Shown here piece by piece: positions 26,221-33,977 of a stretch of DNA of 64,000 nt. A program made the translations under genes and the position numbers. The DNA comes from Bacillota bacterium (GTDB taxonomy: Bacteria > Bacillota > Clostridia > Christensenellales > Aristaeellaceae): positions 41,313 through 105,312 of the forward strand of contig JAEZTL010000053.1 of assembly GCA_023421395.1 (NCBI GenBank), written 5' to 3'. Each line of letters opens with the position of its first letter. The first letter of the stretch is position 1. The notes under the pieces are model-generated. The model was given only the letters and a program-made list of their open reading frames with translations, made no database searches and was not told the DNA's origin.

Positions 26221-26279
26221 ATATAAGTTGAAGCCCGCGCTGAACGGGCGCAAAACAAAAACCGGAAGGGATCGTTTTT

Positions 26280-27230
26280 ATGTCAATGGAGCAATCCATG
26301 AGAAGCCTGGAAGAAGACCCGGCGCGAAGTCCGGAGGCGGCCGTTCTCCCGTTTCGCCCCATCTGCGTCTGCGACAAGCCAAACTTTGACCGCGCGATGC
26401 GCGAACTGGACGATGACATCTGCGACTGCGCCTTCGCGGTGCAGTACATCTGGCGAAGCAAGTACCATACGGAGATTTGTATTCTCGACGGCGTGGTGTT
26501 CACGCGCTTTGGGTGCGACGGTGCGCACATGTACGGCTTTCCGGCCGGAGGGGAGCTGAAAAAAAACATGGCGGCGCTCCAGGCGCACTGCGCGGCGGCG
26601 GGGGAGGCGCTCCAATTGGGGCTGCTGTCCGAAAAAATGAAGGCGCTCCTCGAGGCGGAGTTCCCCGGTGCGTTCCGGTATGAGGCCCGGCGCGACAGCG
26701 CCGACTACCTCTACGACGCGCGCAAGATGATCGACCTGCCGGGGCAGAAGCTGCATGCGAAGCGCAACTTTATCAACCGCTTCCGGGCGACCTACGAGGG
26801 GCGGTGGCGCTTTGAGCCCTTCGACCCGGAGAAACTGGACGAATTGTACGAGTACGAAGCCCAGTGGTGCCGCGACAACCGCACCTCGGAGGGCGATCTG
26901 GCGGCGGAGAATCAGGCCATCGTCAGCCTTCTGGAGAACGGCCGGGCGCTTAGCGTCAAAGGCGGTGTACTGCGGCTGGATGGCCGGGTGATCGGTTTTT
27001 CGCTGGGCACCTTCATCACGCCGGAGGTATTCTGCGTCCACATCGAAAAGGCCGACTGGATGATCCCCGGCGCCTACCAGGTGCTGACCAACGAAGTCGC
27101 CAGAACCTACTGCGCGAATATCTCCAAAATCAACCGCGAGGATGACATGGGCATCGAGGGCCTGCGAAAAGCCAAACTGTCTTACCAGCCCGATGAGATC
27201 GCGATGAAGTACGTCGCGACCCCGGTGTGA
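26280..27230 (+). CDS. DUF2156 phosphatidylglycerol lysyltransferase-like protein
   Basis: A 316-residue cytoplasmic protein matching the catalytic, GNAT-like C-terminal domain of MprF/LPG synthases (DUF2156), without the membrane flippase part. Typical segments are DYLYDARKMIDLPGQKLHAKR followed by NFINRF, and GAYQVLTNEVART near the C-terminus. Stand-alone DUF2156 proteins in Clostridia are uncharacterised, though aminoacyl transfer from tRNA to a lipid or other amine is suspected. It overlaps the following GNAT gene by 4 bases (GTGA), so the two are co-translated. Confidence 0.85.
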   Translation: MSMEQSMRSLEEDPARSPEAAVLPFRPICVCDKPNFDRAMRELDDDICDCAFAVQYIWRSKYHTEICILDGVVFTRFGCDGAHMYGFPAGGELKKNMAALQAHCAAAGEALQLGLLSEKMKALLEAEFPGAFRYEARRDSADYLYDARKMIDLPGQKLHAKRNFINRFRATYEGRWRFEPFDPEKLDELYEYEAQWCRDNRTSEGDLAAENQAIVSLLENGRALSVKGGVLRLDGRVIGFSLGTFITPEVFCVHIEKADWMIPGAYQVLTNEVARTYCANISKINREDDMGIEGLRKAKLSYQPDEIAMKYVATPV

Positions 27231-28042
27231 AGGGCGTCCGGCTGTCCCGGCCGGAGGATCGGGCCGCGCTTGAGAAGATCTGGAGCGCCTCGTTCCCGGG
27301 GGACGAGGCGTTCGCCCGCTGGTTTTTGGAAAATGTCTACGCGCCGGAGCGCGCGCTGGTTTTCGAGGAGGGCGCGGAGCCCCGCGCCATGCTGCATTTG
27401 ATGCCGGTCTTCTGCCGCTCGGAAGGGCAGGATCTGGCGGCGGCTTATGTCTACGCGGTGGCAACGCTGCCCGAATGCCGGGGTCGGGGGATCGCGGCGG
27501 CGCTCCTCGAGGAAGCGGCGGCGCTGGAAAAGTTGCGCGGCAAGGCGCTGCTCGTGCTCGTGCCCCAGTCCCGGGAACTGTTTGATTACTATCGCCGCCA
27601 GGGGTTTTCGGACGCGCTGTTTCGCGCGCGCCGCCTGATCTCGGCACGGGACGCAGAGCCCGATGACTTTGAGGAGGACGACGCGCCGGGTATCCCCGAA
27701 ATGCGGACGCTGTATGAAGCCGCTCTCGTTGGGCGCGACCGGGTGGCCCGGCCGGAGGCCGACTGGGCGCGTCCCCTGACATACCTTCGCGCCGTGGGCG
27801 TCCGGCAAAGCGGCGGGTTCGCGGGTTACGCGGTGTACGAGCCTGGGGGAAGCGTGCGGGAAATGATCGCTGCGGATCCCTCCGCCCGCCTGGCGCTTGA
27901 AGCCGCCGTGCTTCGGCGTCTCGGCGTCCGGGAGGCCGTCGCCTTCGGCCCCGGCGAACCGGTCGAGCCCTACGGCATGGCCCGTGCGCTGGTTTCGGGC
28001 GTCAGGATTCCGCGTGCCTACGCAGGGCTGATGCTGGACTGA
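27227..28042 (+). CDS. GNAT-family N-acetyltransferase
   Basis: A 271-residue acetyltransferase. The acetyl-CoA loop is ATLPECRGRGIAAALLEEA near residues 78-96, followed by the typical QSRELFDYYRRQGF segment. A second, less conserved half (about residues 150-271) follows, as in Eis-like double-domain GNATs, but shorter. The start is GTG, overlapping the stop of the DUF2156 gene. Substrate unknown. Confidence 0.88.
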   Translation: MKGVRLSRPEDRAALEKIWSASFPGDEAFARWFLENVYAPERALVFEEGAEPRAMLHLMPVFCRSEGQDLAAAYVYAVATLPECRGRGIAAALLEEAAALEKLRGKALLVLVPQSRELFDYYRRQGFSDALFRARRLISARDAEPDDFEEDDAPGIPEMRTLYEAALVGRDRVARPEADWARPLTYLRAVGVRQSGGFAGYAVYEPGGSVREMIAADPSARLALEAAVLRRLGVREAVAFGPGEPVEPYGMARALVSGVRIPRAYAGLMLD

Positions 28043-28074
28043 GCCGCCCCCGCATGAAAGCGGAGGCGGCTCAG
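28039..28074. terminator. Hairpin overlapping the GNAT stop codon
   Basis: A 10-bp stem (CTGAGCCGCC with GGCGGCTCAG), extended by an inner CCGC/GCGG pairing, includes the TGA stop of the GNAT gene. It lies between convergent genes and probably acts as a bidirectional terminator, though no long T-run follows. Confidence 0.55.
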
Positions 28075-28092
28075 CTGCCATTACCATGGGAC

Positions 28093-28590
28093 TTATGGGT
28101 TGCACCGCTTGCACGGGTCGTAGCCCGCCTCGATCAGCGTCTCCCGGGACCCGGAGAAATACCACTTGTTCTCCTCCTTCATCTGATCGACGCTCGAGCA
28201 CCCCGGATCGTGAAATTTCTTCGTGTTTTTGTTCGCAATGTAATCAGCTTCTTCGCCCGCGGGCTCCTGCGCGGATTGTGTGAAAGGTTCTGCGAAGCCG
28301 ATGCCAAAGATCACCGCCTGGGTCGCCTCGTCCGCGACCCCGGTCGCCTCCAGCCCGGCGAAAAGCTGCGCCTGCCGGACGGCGGCTTCCGTCTTTTCGC
28401 CGAACGCCCCGTCGGCGGTTTCGACGTCATACCCCAGCGCAATCAGCCGCGTCTGCAGAGCCTCGACGGATTCCCCGGAATCCCCGATTCTCAAAACCTC
28501 GTAGACCGGGGAGGCCGCCGCGCCGCCCGGCAGCGCGATCAGGACGGCGAGCAGCAGGGCGACGCATACCAACGAGAAGGCCTTTCTCAC
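28093..28590 (-). CDS. Secreted peptidoglycan-binding protein with Ada-like zinc tail (host copy)
   Basis: A 165-residue exported protein. Residues 1-27 are a signal peptide (MRKAFSLVCVALLLAVLIAL). A PG_binding_1 domain follows (about residues 35-98; LRIGDSGESVEALQTRL ... FGEKTEAAVRQAQ). The last 50 residues form a small metal-binding module, FHDPGCSSV ... CKRCNP, with the H-x3-C and C-x2-C spacing of an Ada-type zinc knuckle. The same two-domain layout recurs in the prophage gene at 28888, just across the attachment site. Function unknown; wall-attached nucleic-acid or metal binding is a guess. Confidence 0.82.
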   Translation of the reverse strand: MRKAFSLVCVALLLAVLIALPGGAAASPVYEVLRIGDSGESVEALQTRLIALGYDVETADGAFGEKTEAAVRQAQLFAGLEATGVADEATQAVIFGIGFAEPFTQSAQEPAGEEADYIANKNTKKFHDPGCSSVDQMKEENKWYFSGSRETLIEAGYDPCKRCNP

Positions 28591-28675
28591 GGGACATCCT
28601 CCCTCTTATGTGGAACGCCAAATAGCCGAACGGTGTTCGCGGCGGCCGTGGGAGGCGAATGCCGGGGGTTTAAGC

Positions 28676-28700
28676 AAAAAACCCCGGCATTTGCCGGGGT
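28676..28700 (-). terminator. Intrinsic terminator after tRNA-Leu
   Basis: Leftward 9-bp stem (ACCCCGGCA/TGCCGGGGT) followed by TTTTTTG, directly behind the tRNA 3' end. An alternative overlapping hairpin (28657-28690) could act in the other direction. Confidence 0.85.
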
Positions 28701-28704
28701 GTCC

Positions 28705-28761
28705 TGGTGCCGGAAGCGGGACTTGAACCCGCACGGTGTCTCCACCAACGGATTTTGAGTC
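28705..28761 (-). tRNA. tRNA-Leu(CAA), 3' half only, interrupted by prophage
   Basis: From the anticodon loop onward the sequence is a normal class II tRNA-Leu: loop CTCAAAA with anticodon CAA (28755-28757), long variable arm, T-arm GCGGGTTCAAGTCCCGC, acceptor strand TTCCGGC, then A and encoded CCA. To the right, where the anticodon stem, D-arm and acceptor 5' strand should be, the sequence is unrelated and AT-richer (CTGCGAATCGCCTATTG read leftward). The expected 5' stem ACGGA is replaced by ATAGA. The 5' half should lie at the other prophage end with a phage-supplied copy of this 3' part. Confidence 0.9.
28705..28761. other. attL-type attachment site core
   Basis: The junction between host-like tRNA 3' sequence and phage sequence falls in the anticodon stem-loop (about 28757-28762), a usual crossover place for tyrosine integrases. 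The shared core cannot be delimited exactly without the other end. Confidence 0.7.
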
Positions 28762-28864
28762 TATGCAATAGGCGATTCGCAGGATCTGTAAGTCAATAAA
28801 ATCCAGAATAATAGGCATTTCTACGAGAGGTCGCCGTGGTTTTTGGTACCACATACTAACCTAA

Positions 28865-28882
28865 TGTGGCAGCGGTGTGGCA
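28865..28882. repeat. Direct repeat TGTGGCA x2, candidate integrase arm sites
   Basis: TGTGGCA occurs at 28865-28871 and 28876-28882, 11 bases apart (one helical turn) and about 105 bases from the crossover. Tyrosine integrases use paired arm-type repeats in such positions; assignment is by position only. Confidence 0.35.
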
Positions 28883-28887
28883 AAAAT

Positions 28888-29589
28888 TCATGGGTTGCAT
28901 CGCTTACAGGGCTTATAGCCTTTTTTAATCAATGTCTCTCGCGAACCAGTGAAATACCACTTATTGCTCTCCTTCATTTGATCGACTGAGCTGCACCCAG
29001 GGTAGTGAAATTTCTTTGTGTTTTTGTTTGCGATATAGTCCGATCCCACATCTGCCGGCTCAGGTTCAGGGATAGGCTTCTTAGTAGGCTTCAACGTAGG
29101 TGTCGGCTTCGGCTGCGGCGTAGGGGCATCAAACGCCCAAAGTACCTCTTGAGTCGCGTCATCGGCGATTCCGGTGACCTCTAGCCCGGCGAGGATCTGT
29201 ACTGCTTTAATCGCGTTGGCGGTCTTAGCCCCATAATCGCCGTCTGCCCTGCCGACGGCATAACCCAATTCAGAAAGGCGTTCTTGCAGCGCGGTCACGG
29301 CTGTGCCAGAATCGCCTGATGACAGCTCTTCATGAATGGGAAGCTCGGACGTTTCTGTGGCGTCGAGTATGTCATTGACCATGACCGTCAGCCAATCAGT
29401 GGGTTCGGGAGTGATCTCACCGCCTGACTGTAACTTGGTCGATGTCGGTCTTGCCGTGATTTCAGCGACAACATCGGGTACGGCGGGTGACGTGGTCGAA
29501 TTACTCTTATTCCCGCCGAGGCTTTGTAGTGCGCCAATAACCAACAGGACTATGATTAGTAATAGGCAACCTTTCCCTTTCCCTCGCAC
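28888..29589 (-). CDS. Membrane-anchored peptidoglycan-binding protein with Ada-like zinc tail (prophage copy)
   Basis: About 233 residues. A short basic start and one membrane helix (GCLLLIIVLLVIGALQSL) are followed by a Ser/Thr/Pro-rich spacer, a PG_binding_1 domain (about residues 90-150, SGDSGTAVTALQERLSEL), a Pro/Thr/Lys linker (TPQPKPTPTLKPTKKPIPEP) and the module FHYPGCSSV ... CKPCKRCNP-like tail ending PCKRCNP. The tail is very close in protein sequence to the host gene at 28093, but codons differ at many silent sites and GC is lower. GTG at 29589 is chosen for its AGTGAGGG site just after the upstream stop. It is the last gene of a three-gene operon. Confidence 0.8.
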   Translation of the reverse strand: MRGKGKGCLLLIIVLLVIGALQSLGGNKSNSTTSPAVPDVVAEITARPTSTKLQSGGEITPEPTDWLTVMVNDILDATETSELPIHEELSSGDSGTAVTALQERLSELGYAVGRADGDYGAKTANAIKAVQILAGLEVTGIADDATQEVLWAFDAPTPQPKPTPTLKPTKKPIPEPEPADVGSDYIANKNTKKFHYPGCSSVDQMKESNKWYFTGSRETLIKKGYKPCKRCNP

Positions 29590-29599
29590 TTGGCAACCC

Positions 29600-30418
29600 T
29601 CACTTTTCTGTTGCAATCGTGTAGACATCGGTTTCGATGGTTGCAGTAACAGTACCACTGACATCCGTGCGGAACACGACTATCCTTCGGCCGTAGAGAG
29701 CTTCCAGAACCTCTTGGTGCGGATGCCCGTACGGATTGTTGGCCCCGCAAGAGACTATCGCCACATCAGGCGTCACGGCGTCCAGGAAGGCGCCCGATGT
29801 CGACGTGTTGCTACCGTGGTGCCCAACCCGCAGGATGTCCGCGTCGAGATCCAGACCGGCATCGATCATAGCATACTCGTTGATGTCCTCGGCATCACCC
29901 ATGACGATGATCGAAGTGTTACCGTCCACGATCTTCGTAACGATGGACCACAGATTTTGATCGTCCAGGTACTGTGCTGGGTCAGCTGCTGACAAGATCA
30001 TAACGGTCGCGTCGCCCACCATAAATTGGTCGCCGACAGTCGGGTATCGGATTTGCGTCCCTTGGGAAACTACTTGCCGGAGCAGACCGCCGTAATCTTC
30101 TTCGTCGTCGGCATACTCCGACATGTACAGCGTGCTGATGGGGTAGATGTCGACCAGGTAGCCGAAATTACCGTCGTGGTCCTCGTGAGGGTGGGTCAGG
30201 ATCAACGTGTCGATATGGTCGACGTCGCGGGCCAACAGTTCAGCAGCGAGGGCCATTTTTGCCTCCTGCGGGCCTGTGTCAATCATCAGTGTTGCGCCAT
30301 TGGACTGGATGATAGTACAGTCGCCTTGGCCAACGTCGAGAAAGTATACGGCTGTTTCGGCTAAAGCAGGAAAGCCTATGGCTAGGATCAAAATGAGCCC
30401 AACCAGCAATTTTTTCAT
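29600..30418 (-). CDS. Secreted ComEC-like metallo-beta-lactamase-fold hydrolase
   Basis: A 272-residue protein with a signal peptide (MKKLLVGLILILAIGFPALA) and one metallo-beta-lactamase domain. The metal motif HPHEDHDG (HxHxDH) is intact, with LDVGQGDCTII and IDTG before it, GDAEDINE in the middle and VGHHGSNTS as distal His site. This is the pattern of the C-terminal hydrolase domain of ComEC/Rec2, here as a free exported enzyme. Homologues in Firmicutes are often fused to the same Ada-like zinc tail encoded next door, so the two products probably act together outside the cell, possibly on DNA. Start overlaps the upstream gene by 4 bases. Confidence 0.85.
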   Translation of the reverse strand: MKKLLVGLILILAIGFPALAETAVYFLDVGQGDCTIIQSNGATLMIDTGPQEAKMALAAELLARDVDHIDTLILTHPHEDHDGNFGYLVDIYPISTLYMSEYADDEEDYGGLLRQVVSQGTQIRYPTVGDQFMVGDATVMILSAADPAQYLDDQNLWSIVTKIVDGNTSIIVMGDAEDINEYAMIDAGLDLDADILRVGHHGSNTSTSGAFLDAVTPDVAIVSCGANNPYGHPHQEVLEALYGRRIVVFRTDVSGTVTATIETDVYTIATEK

Positions 30419-30600
30419 GTCCGCTTTTTGACCTCAGATAAGAAGAACTTAAATACGCTCAACATAAGCACATCCACGTTTCCACCGGCGCGGAGAGCCG
30501 CCTCGCGCTCGATCATGGCTTTCTCGTCGGGGGTGCAGTGAAGTTGAATGACCTCGGTTCGGGCCGTTTTTGTTGTTGAGCCGTCGCTGTTATCCGGCAA
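30415..30600 (-). CDS. Small ribbon-helix-helix-like protein
   Basis: A 61-residue protein starting at TTG, 6 bases after GGAGGTGCT. After a polar N-terminus comes TEVIQLHCTPDEKAMIEREA, the strand-helix pattern of ribbon-helix-helix DNA-binding proteins (DUF1778/MobC-like), then a hydrophobic helix. It overlaps the hydrolase gene by 4 bases and heads the operon, so it is likely an autoregulator. It is not followed by a recognised toxin. Confidence 0.6.
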   Translation of the reverse strand: MPDNSDGSTTKTARTEVIQLHCTPDEKAMIEREAALRAGGNVDVLMLSVFKFFLSEVKKRT

Positions 30601-30632
30601 ACCAGCACCTCCAATTAATTGATCCTTTACAT

Positions 30633-30661
30633 ATTTTACTATGCTTTTACGTTCGCGTCAA
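30633..30661 (-). promoter_or_regulatory. Sigma-A promoter of the RHH-hydrolase-Ada operon
   Basis: Leftward TTGACG (30656-30661), 17-base spacer, TAAAAT (30633-30638), 33 bases before the TTG start. The cargo operon therefore has its own promoter and can be expressed from the lysogen. Confidence 0.85.
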
Positions 30662-30804
30662 CAAGGTGATGGAAATGGCGTCGGCTCCGATGAAGGCAGT
30701 TGTCAGGTAAGGTGTAGAGGTAAGCGAGCAGAGAAAGGGATTTCGTTGTTCCGTCAGCCCAATTGTTTCTGATTTACTTTTATCCTGCTGTTCGATTTTA
30801 CCTG

Positions 30805-30833
30805 TTGACAGCCGACCGCCACCCGCATAGAAT
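30805..30833 (+). promoter_or_regulatory. Sigma-A promoter of the SOS operon
   Basis: TTGACA (30805-30810), 17-base spacer, TAGAAT (30828-30833). The LexA box starts six bases downstream and covers the expected transcription start. Confidence 0.88.
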
Positions 30834-30838
30834 AGAAC

Positions 30839-30852
30839 CGAACAAACGTTCT
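30839..30852 (+). promoter_or_regulatory. LexA (SOS) box
   Basis: CGAACAAACGTTCT matches the Firmicute LexA/DinR consensus CGAACNNNNGTTCG at 13 of 14 defined or spacer positions. Its place over the start of transcription indicates direct LexA repression of the genes that follow. Confidence 0.88.
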
Positions 30853-30877
30853 AATATCCGAGAGGGAGGGCATTTCC

Positions 30878-32119
30878 GTGGATGCGACCATCCTGCACGC
30901 CGACTGCAATTCCTTCTACGTATCGTGCGAGATGTCCGAAAAGCCCTCGCTACGCGGCAAGGCGGTCGTGGTGGCCGGCGATCCGGAAGCCCGGCACGGC
31001 ATTGTTTTGGCCAAATCTGATTTGGCGAAGAAGGCAGGCATAAAAACCGGTCACGCGATTTGGCAGGCCCGGCAACTTTGCCCGAATCTGATCGTGCTGC
31101 CGCCCAACTACCGCCTGTACCTTCGCATGTCACGCGAAACGCGGGAGATCTTCTCAGATTACACCGGCCTTGTGGAACCCTTTGGCCTCGACGAGGCCTG
31201 GCTGGGCATGGGGCACGACACCATCGAGCAGGGACAGAAGGCGGCGGATGAACTCCGGGTACGCATCTGGCGTGAGCTCGGCATTACTGCGTCCGTCGGC
31301 GTGGCTGATAATAAGATAATGGCAAAGCTCGGGTCAGATCTCAAAAAACCAGACGCGACCACCGTGATCCGCCCGGAAGATTATCCACGCCTGGTCTGGC
31401 CCCTGTCGGTGGGCGAGTTATTGTACGTAGGCCGCTCCACCGAGGCAAGGCTCATGCGTGCCGGTTATAAAACCATCGGCGATCTGGCGCATTCCTCGCC
31501 CACGGTCATGCGCGCGCTTCTTGGTAAACCCGGCGAAATGCTCTGGATGTTCGCTAACGGTCTCGACAAAAGCCCGGTGTGCAATGTCGGATACAGCCCG
31601 GATATCAAGTCCATCGGCAACTCCACCACCACACCAAGGGACCTTGTGAGCCTCGAGGACGCAAAGGTGACGGTGTGGGTACTGGCGGAATCCGTCGCGG
31701 AGCGCCTCCGGGAGCACCGCTTCCGGGCGCGCACCGTGCAGATCTACGTCCGGGACAATAAGCTCCAGTCCTTCGAGCGCCAGACGAAGCTCCGGCGTCC
31801 GTCCCAGCTTGCCAATGAGATCGCCGAAACCGCCATGCGGCTCTTTGCCGCCAATTATGATTTTAACACCCGCCTGCCCCTCCGCTCGGTGGGCGTGCGC
31901 GGCTCGGACCTTGAAACGGTGGACGGGAATGTTCAGCTGTCCTTTATTGCGGAGGATCGCAAGCGCATCAACCAGGAGATCATAGAAGGCGTGGTAGATG
32001 ACATCCGCCGCCGGTTCGGGCACTTCGCAATCCAGCGGGCGTCGCTCCTGTGCGACAGCATCGGCGAAATCAACCCCAAGGATGACCACGTGATCCACCC
32101 GGTGTCCTACTTCAACTGA
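30878..32119 (+). CDS. dinB: Y-family DNA polymerase (DinB/UmuC-like)
   Basis: A 413-residue translesion polymerase. Catalytic residues are visible in ILHADCNSFYVSCE (first Asp) and VEPFGLDEAWLGM (the DE pair; the usual SIDE is changed to LDEA). Palm, fingers, thumb (VADNKIMAKLGSDLKKP) and little-finger domains are present. Start is GTG after GAGAGGGAGGG. It copies damaged DNA at low fidelity and is the first gene of a LexA-controlled operon in the prophage. Motif changes place it nearer the UmuC-like group of Firmicute and phage polymerases than classical DinB. Confidence 0.92.
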   Translation: MDATILHADCNSFYVSCEMSEKPSLRGKAVVVAGDPEARHGIVLAKSDLAKKAGIKTGHAIWQARQLCPNLIVLPPNYRLYLRMSRETREIFSDYTGLVEPFGLDEAWLGMGHDTIEQGQKAADELRVRIWRELGITASVGVADNKIMAKLGSDLKKPDATTVIRPEDYPRLVWPLSVGELLYVGRSTEARLMRAGYKTIGDLAHSSPTVMRALLGKPGEMLWMFANGLDKSPVCNVGYSPDIKSIGNSTTTPRDLVSLEDAKVTVWVLAESVAERLREHRFRARTVQIYVRDNKLQSFERQTKLRRPSQLANEIAETAMRLFAANYDFNTRLPLRSVGVRGSDLETVDGNVQLSFIAEDRKRINQEIIEGVVDDIRRRFGHFAIQRASLLCDSIGEINPKDDHVIHPVSYFN

Positions 32120-32138
32120 AAGGAGGATTTTTGCCGCC

Positions 32139-32399
32139 ATGGCACGAAAAGTATACGTCGAAGTCGTCGCCCATTTTTCTCCGGACGGGCGCGTTGTTCC
32201 GGAAGCCATCGTCTGGGAAGATGACCGCCGCTATGAGATCGACCGTGTGACCGCGGTGCAGAAAGCAGCCTCGCTGAAGGTGGGCGGCCACGGCATCCGG
32301 TATTCCTGCCGCATCGGCGGCAAGGAAACCTATCTGTTTCGGGAAGAAGACCGCTGGTTCGTCGAGGGCAAGGACGAGGAGGACAGGAGGGGCGCCTGA
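32139..32399 (+). CDS. Small conserved protein linked to DinB
   Basis: An 86-residue protein, probably all beta with conserved WEDDRRYEIDRVTAVQKAAS and GHGIRYSCRIGGKETYLF segments. Such small proteins commonly sit beside Y-family polymerases in Firmicutes (DUF6504-like by memory, not verified). It follows the polymerase gene by 19 bases and overlaps the SRAP gene by one base (TGATG). Likely an accessory of the damage-response operon; activity unknown. Confidence 0.75.
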   Translation: MARKVYVEVVAHFSPDGRVVPEAIVWEDDRRYEIDRVTAVQKAASLKVGGHGIRYSCRIGGKETYLFREEDRWFVEGKDEEDRRGA

Positions 32400-33019
32400 T
32401 GTGCGGACGGTATCATGTGGATAGCGAGGAAGATATTCAGGAAATGCGGGAGATTCTGCAGGAGATTTCCCGGAAGTACGCTGATACCGAGAAGCATGCG
32501 GAGATGAAGACTGGCGAGATCTACCCCACCAACCTCGCGCCCGTGATCGGAGCCGAAGGCGTGGAGATCATGCGATGGGGCTTCCCCATGCAGGGCAAAT
32601 CCCAGGCCATCATCAACGCCCGCTCGGAAACTGCCTATGAGCGCCCCATGTTTCGCTCCGCCCTTGCCGCCCGCCGCGTCGTCGTCCCCACCACCGGTTT
32701 TTACGAGTGGTCCCATGAAGGCGGTAAAAGTAAGGACAAGTTTCTGTTTCGCATCCCCGGTGAGAAGATGCTGTATCTGGCCGGCATGTACACTGACTTC
32801 AACCTTCCCGCTGGCCGTGAAAAGCGATTTACGATCCTGACCACAGCCGCAAACGAAAGCATGCGGCACTATCACGCCCGCATGCCTGTCTATATTGCCG
32901 CCGGCGAGCGCAACGCGTGGATCAGCGATCCTAATACCGTGGAAGAGTTTCTCCGCCGTGACCAGCCGGAGCTGCAAGCGACGAAAGTGGCCAAGGGCGG
33001 GCAGATGAGTTTTCTGTAA
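32399..33019 (+). CDS. yedK: SOS response-associated peptidase (SRAP/YedK/HMCES family)
   Basis: A 206-residue SRAP protein. Catalytic Cys2 follows the initiator Met (MCGRYHV); other active-site segments are INARSET, TTGFYEW and the HARMPVYI region. HMCES/YedK proteins crosslink through Cys2 to abasic sites in single-stranded DNA, shielding them from cleavage. Placed third in a LexA-controlled operon after a translesion polymerase, it fits tolerance of damaged template. The reading frame is intact. Confidence 0.95.
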   Translation: MCGRYHVDSEEDIQEMREILQEISRKYADTEKHAEMKTGEIYPTNLAPVIGAEGVEIMRWGFPMQGKSQAIINARSETAYERPMFRSALAARRVVVPTTGFYEWSHEGGKSKDKFLFRIPGEKMLYLAGMYTDFNLPAGREKRFTILTTAANESMRHYHARMPVYIAAGERNAWISDPNTVEEFLRRDQPELQATKVAKGGQMSFL

Positions 33020-33123
33020 CTTATGATGTGCTGATAATGGCAAGCGAACGGGGGATTAAATCGCTAAGCAGTTATGATGCAGAGTCTCCTTCGATAGCAA
33101 TTCGGGTCTCTCACGCATATCTA

Positions 33124-33152
33124 TTGACATCGGGGTAAACTCGCGCTAGAAT
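33124..33152 (+). promoter_or_regulatory. Sigma-A promoter of the low-GC three-gene unit
   Basis: TTGACA (33124-33129), 17-base spacer, TAGAAT (33147-33152), 36 bases before the ATG. No LexA box is seen, so this unit is regulated apart from the SOS genes. Confidence 0.88.
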
Positions 33153-33188
33153 GCTTTTGTGTAAAGAAATTGTTCGGAGGAACTCTCG

Positions 33189-33977
33189 ATGGGCGGTAAA
33201 TATGATGGTGTTCATTATGGAAAGCACTATGTAAACCAAGTCATCTTTCGGGTGGATTTTTCGTCCCCGCTCGAAACGACTACCGTATTTTCCAGCAATA
33301 TTGTTTCAGCTACAACCGCAAATTTCTCTCGTCCTGGTATAGAAAAATTACTCAAGTATGGTGGTGTCCATATCGATATTAATAGCGGTGCAACGAAGGC
33401 AATTGGATCTAGCGAAGAGGGACGAGAAAAAACGTTTACAGATGGTAGCACTAAAAACAAAGCAATTTTATCGAATTTGTACCTCGTTATTGAGTATAAT
33501 CGTTATAGCAATTACGAGGATTTTTTTGATGCAGCTTCCAAAATACTGGGTGAATTATGGAAAATTAAAGACTTTTCATCTTCGCGCATCGGCATGAGGT
33601 ATATTAATATATATAACAATGATGGCGGTTCAACGAAAATTTTAAAAAGCATGTTCGCCAAGGGAATAAGCAACAACTTTAGTAGTTCTCCAATAAAAAC
33701 AACGATACCTATTACCCCAATAAGGTCTATGACATTGACCGAGTACAAATATGGAGATATGCGGATTAATCACAGGACTGGTTTGTATAATCGCGTATAC
33801 CCGTCATCAATTATTAGCGATGATTACGTTATTGACATAGATTGCTTTGTAGAAGGCTGCATTGATAAACTCGATGAGGCCATTTCGTTTATGGGGAATG
33901 CTCATGAGGCTATTCAGGACTTGTTTGAAAATTCCATATGCGAGAAACTACGGCAGGTTATGAGAGATGGAAAATAG
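33189..33977 (+). CDS. TIGR04255-like protein of unknown function
   Basis: A 262-residue protein that fits the TIGR04255 family: VNQVIFRVDFSSP near the N-terminus, a central YLVIEYNRYSNYEDFFDAA segment, RIGMRYINIYN near residue 140 and a C-terminal MGNAHEAIQDLFENSI helix. TIGR04255 proteins are scattered through bacteria and often found in mobile or defence-rich regions; no activity is established. GC content and codon use are markedly lower than in the flanking genes. Strong SD CGGAGGAA. It overlaps the following 87-aa frame. Candidate first component of an unstudied accessory system. Confidence 0.72.
   Translation: MGGKYDGVHYGKHYVNQVIFRVDFSSPLETTTVFSSNIVSATTANFSRPGIEKLLKYGGVHIDINSGATKAIGSSEEGREKTFTDGSTKNKAILSNLYLVIEYNRYSNYEDFFDAASKILGELWKIKDFSSSRIGMRYINIYNNDGGSTKILKSMFAKGISNNFSSSPIKTTIPITPIRSMTLTEYKYGDMRINHRTGLYNRVYPSSIISDDYVIDIDCFVEGCIDKLDEAISFMGNAHEAIQDLFENSICEKLRQVMRDGK

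Noticed and set aside
28093..29589. Recent tandem duplication of the PG-binding/Ada-like gene by prophage insertion
   Set aside because: The protein tails are alike, but codons and GC differ widely and the N-terminal parts are unrelated, so the copies diverged long ago.
30415..30600. Antitoxin of a toxin-antitoxin pair
   Set aside because: The coupled partner is an exported metallo-hydrolase, not a known toxin.
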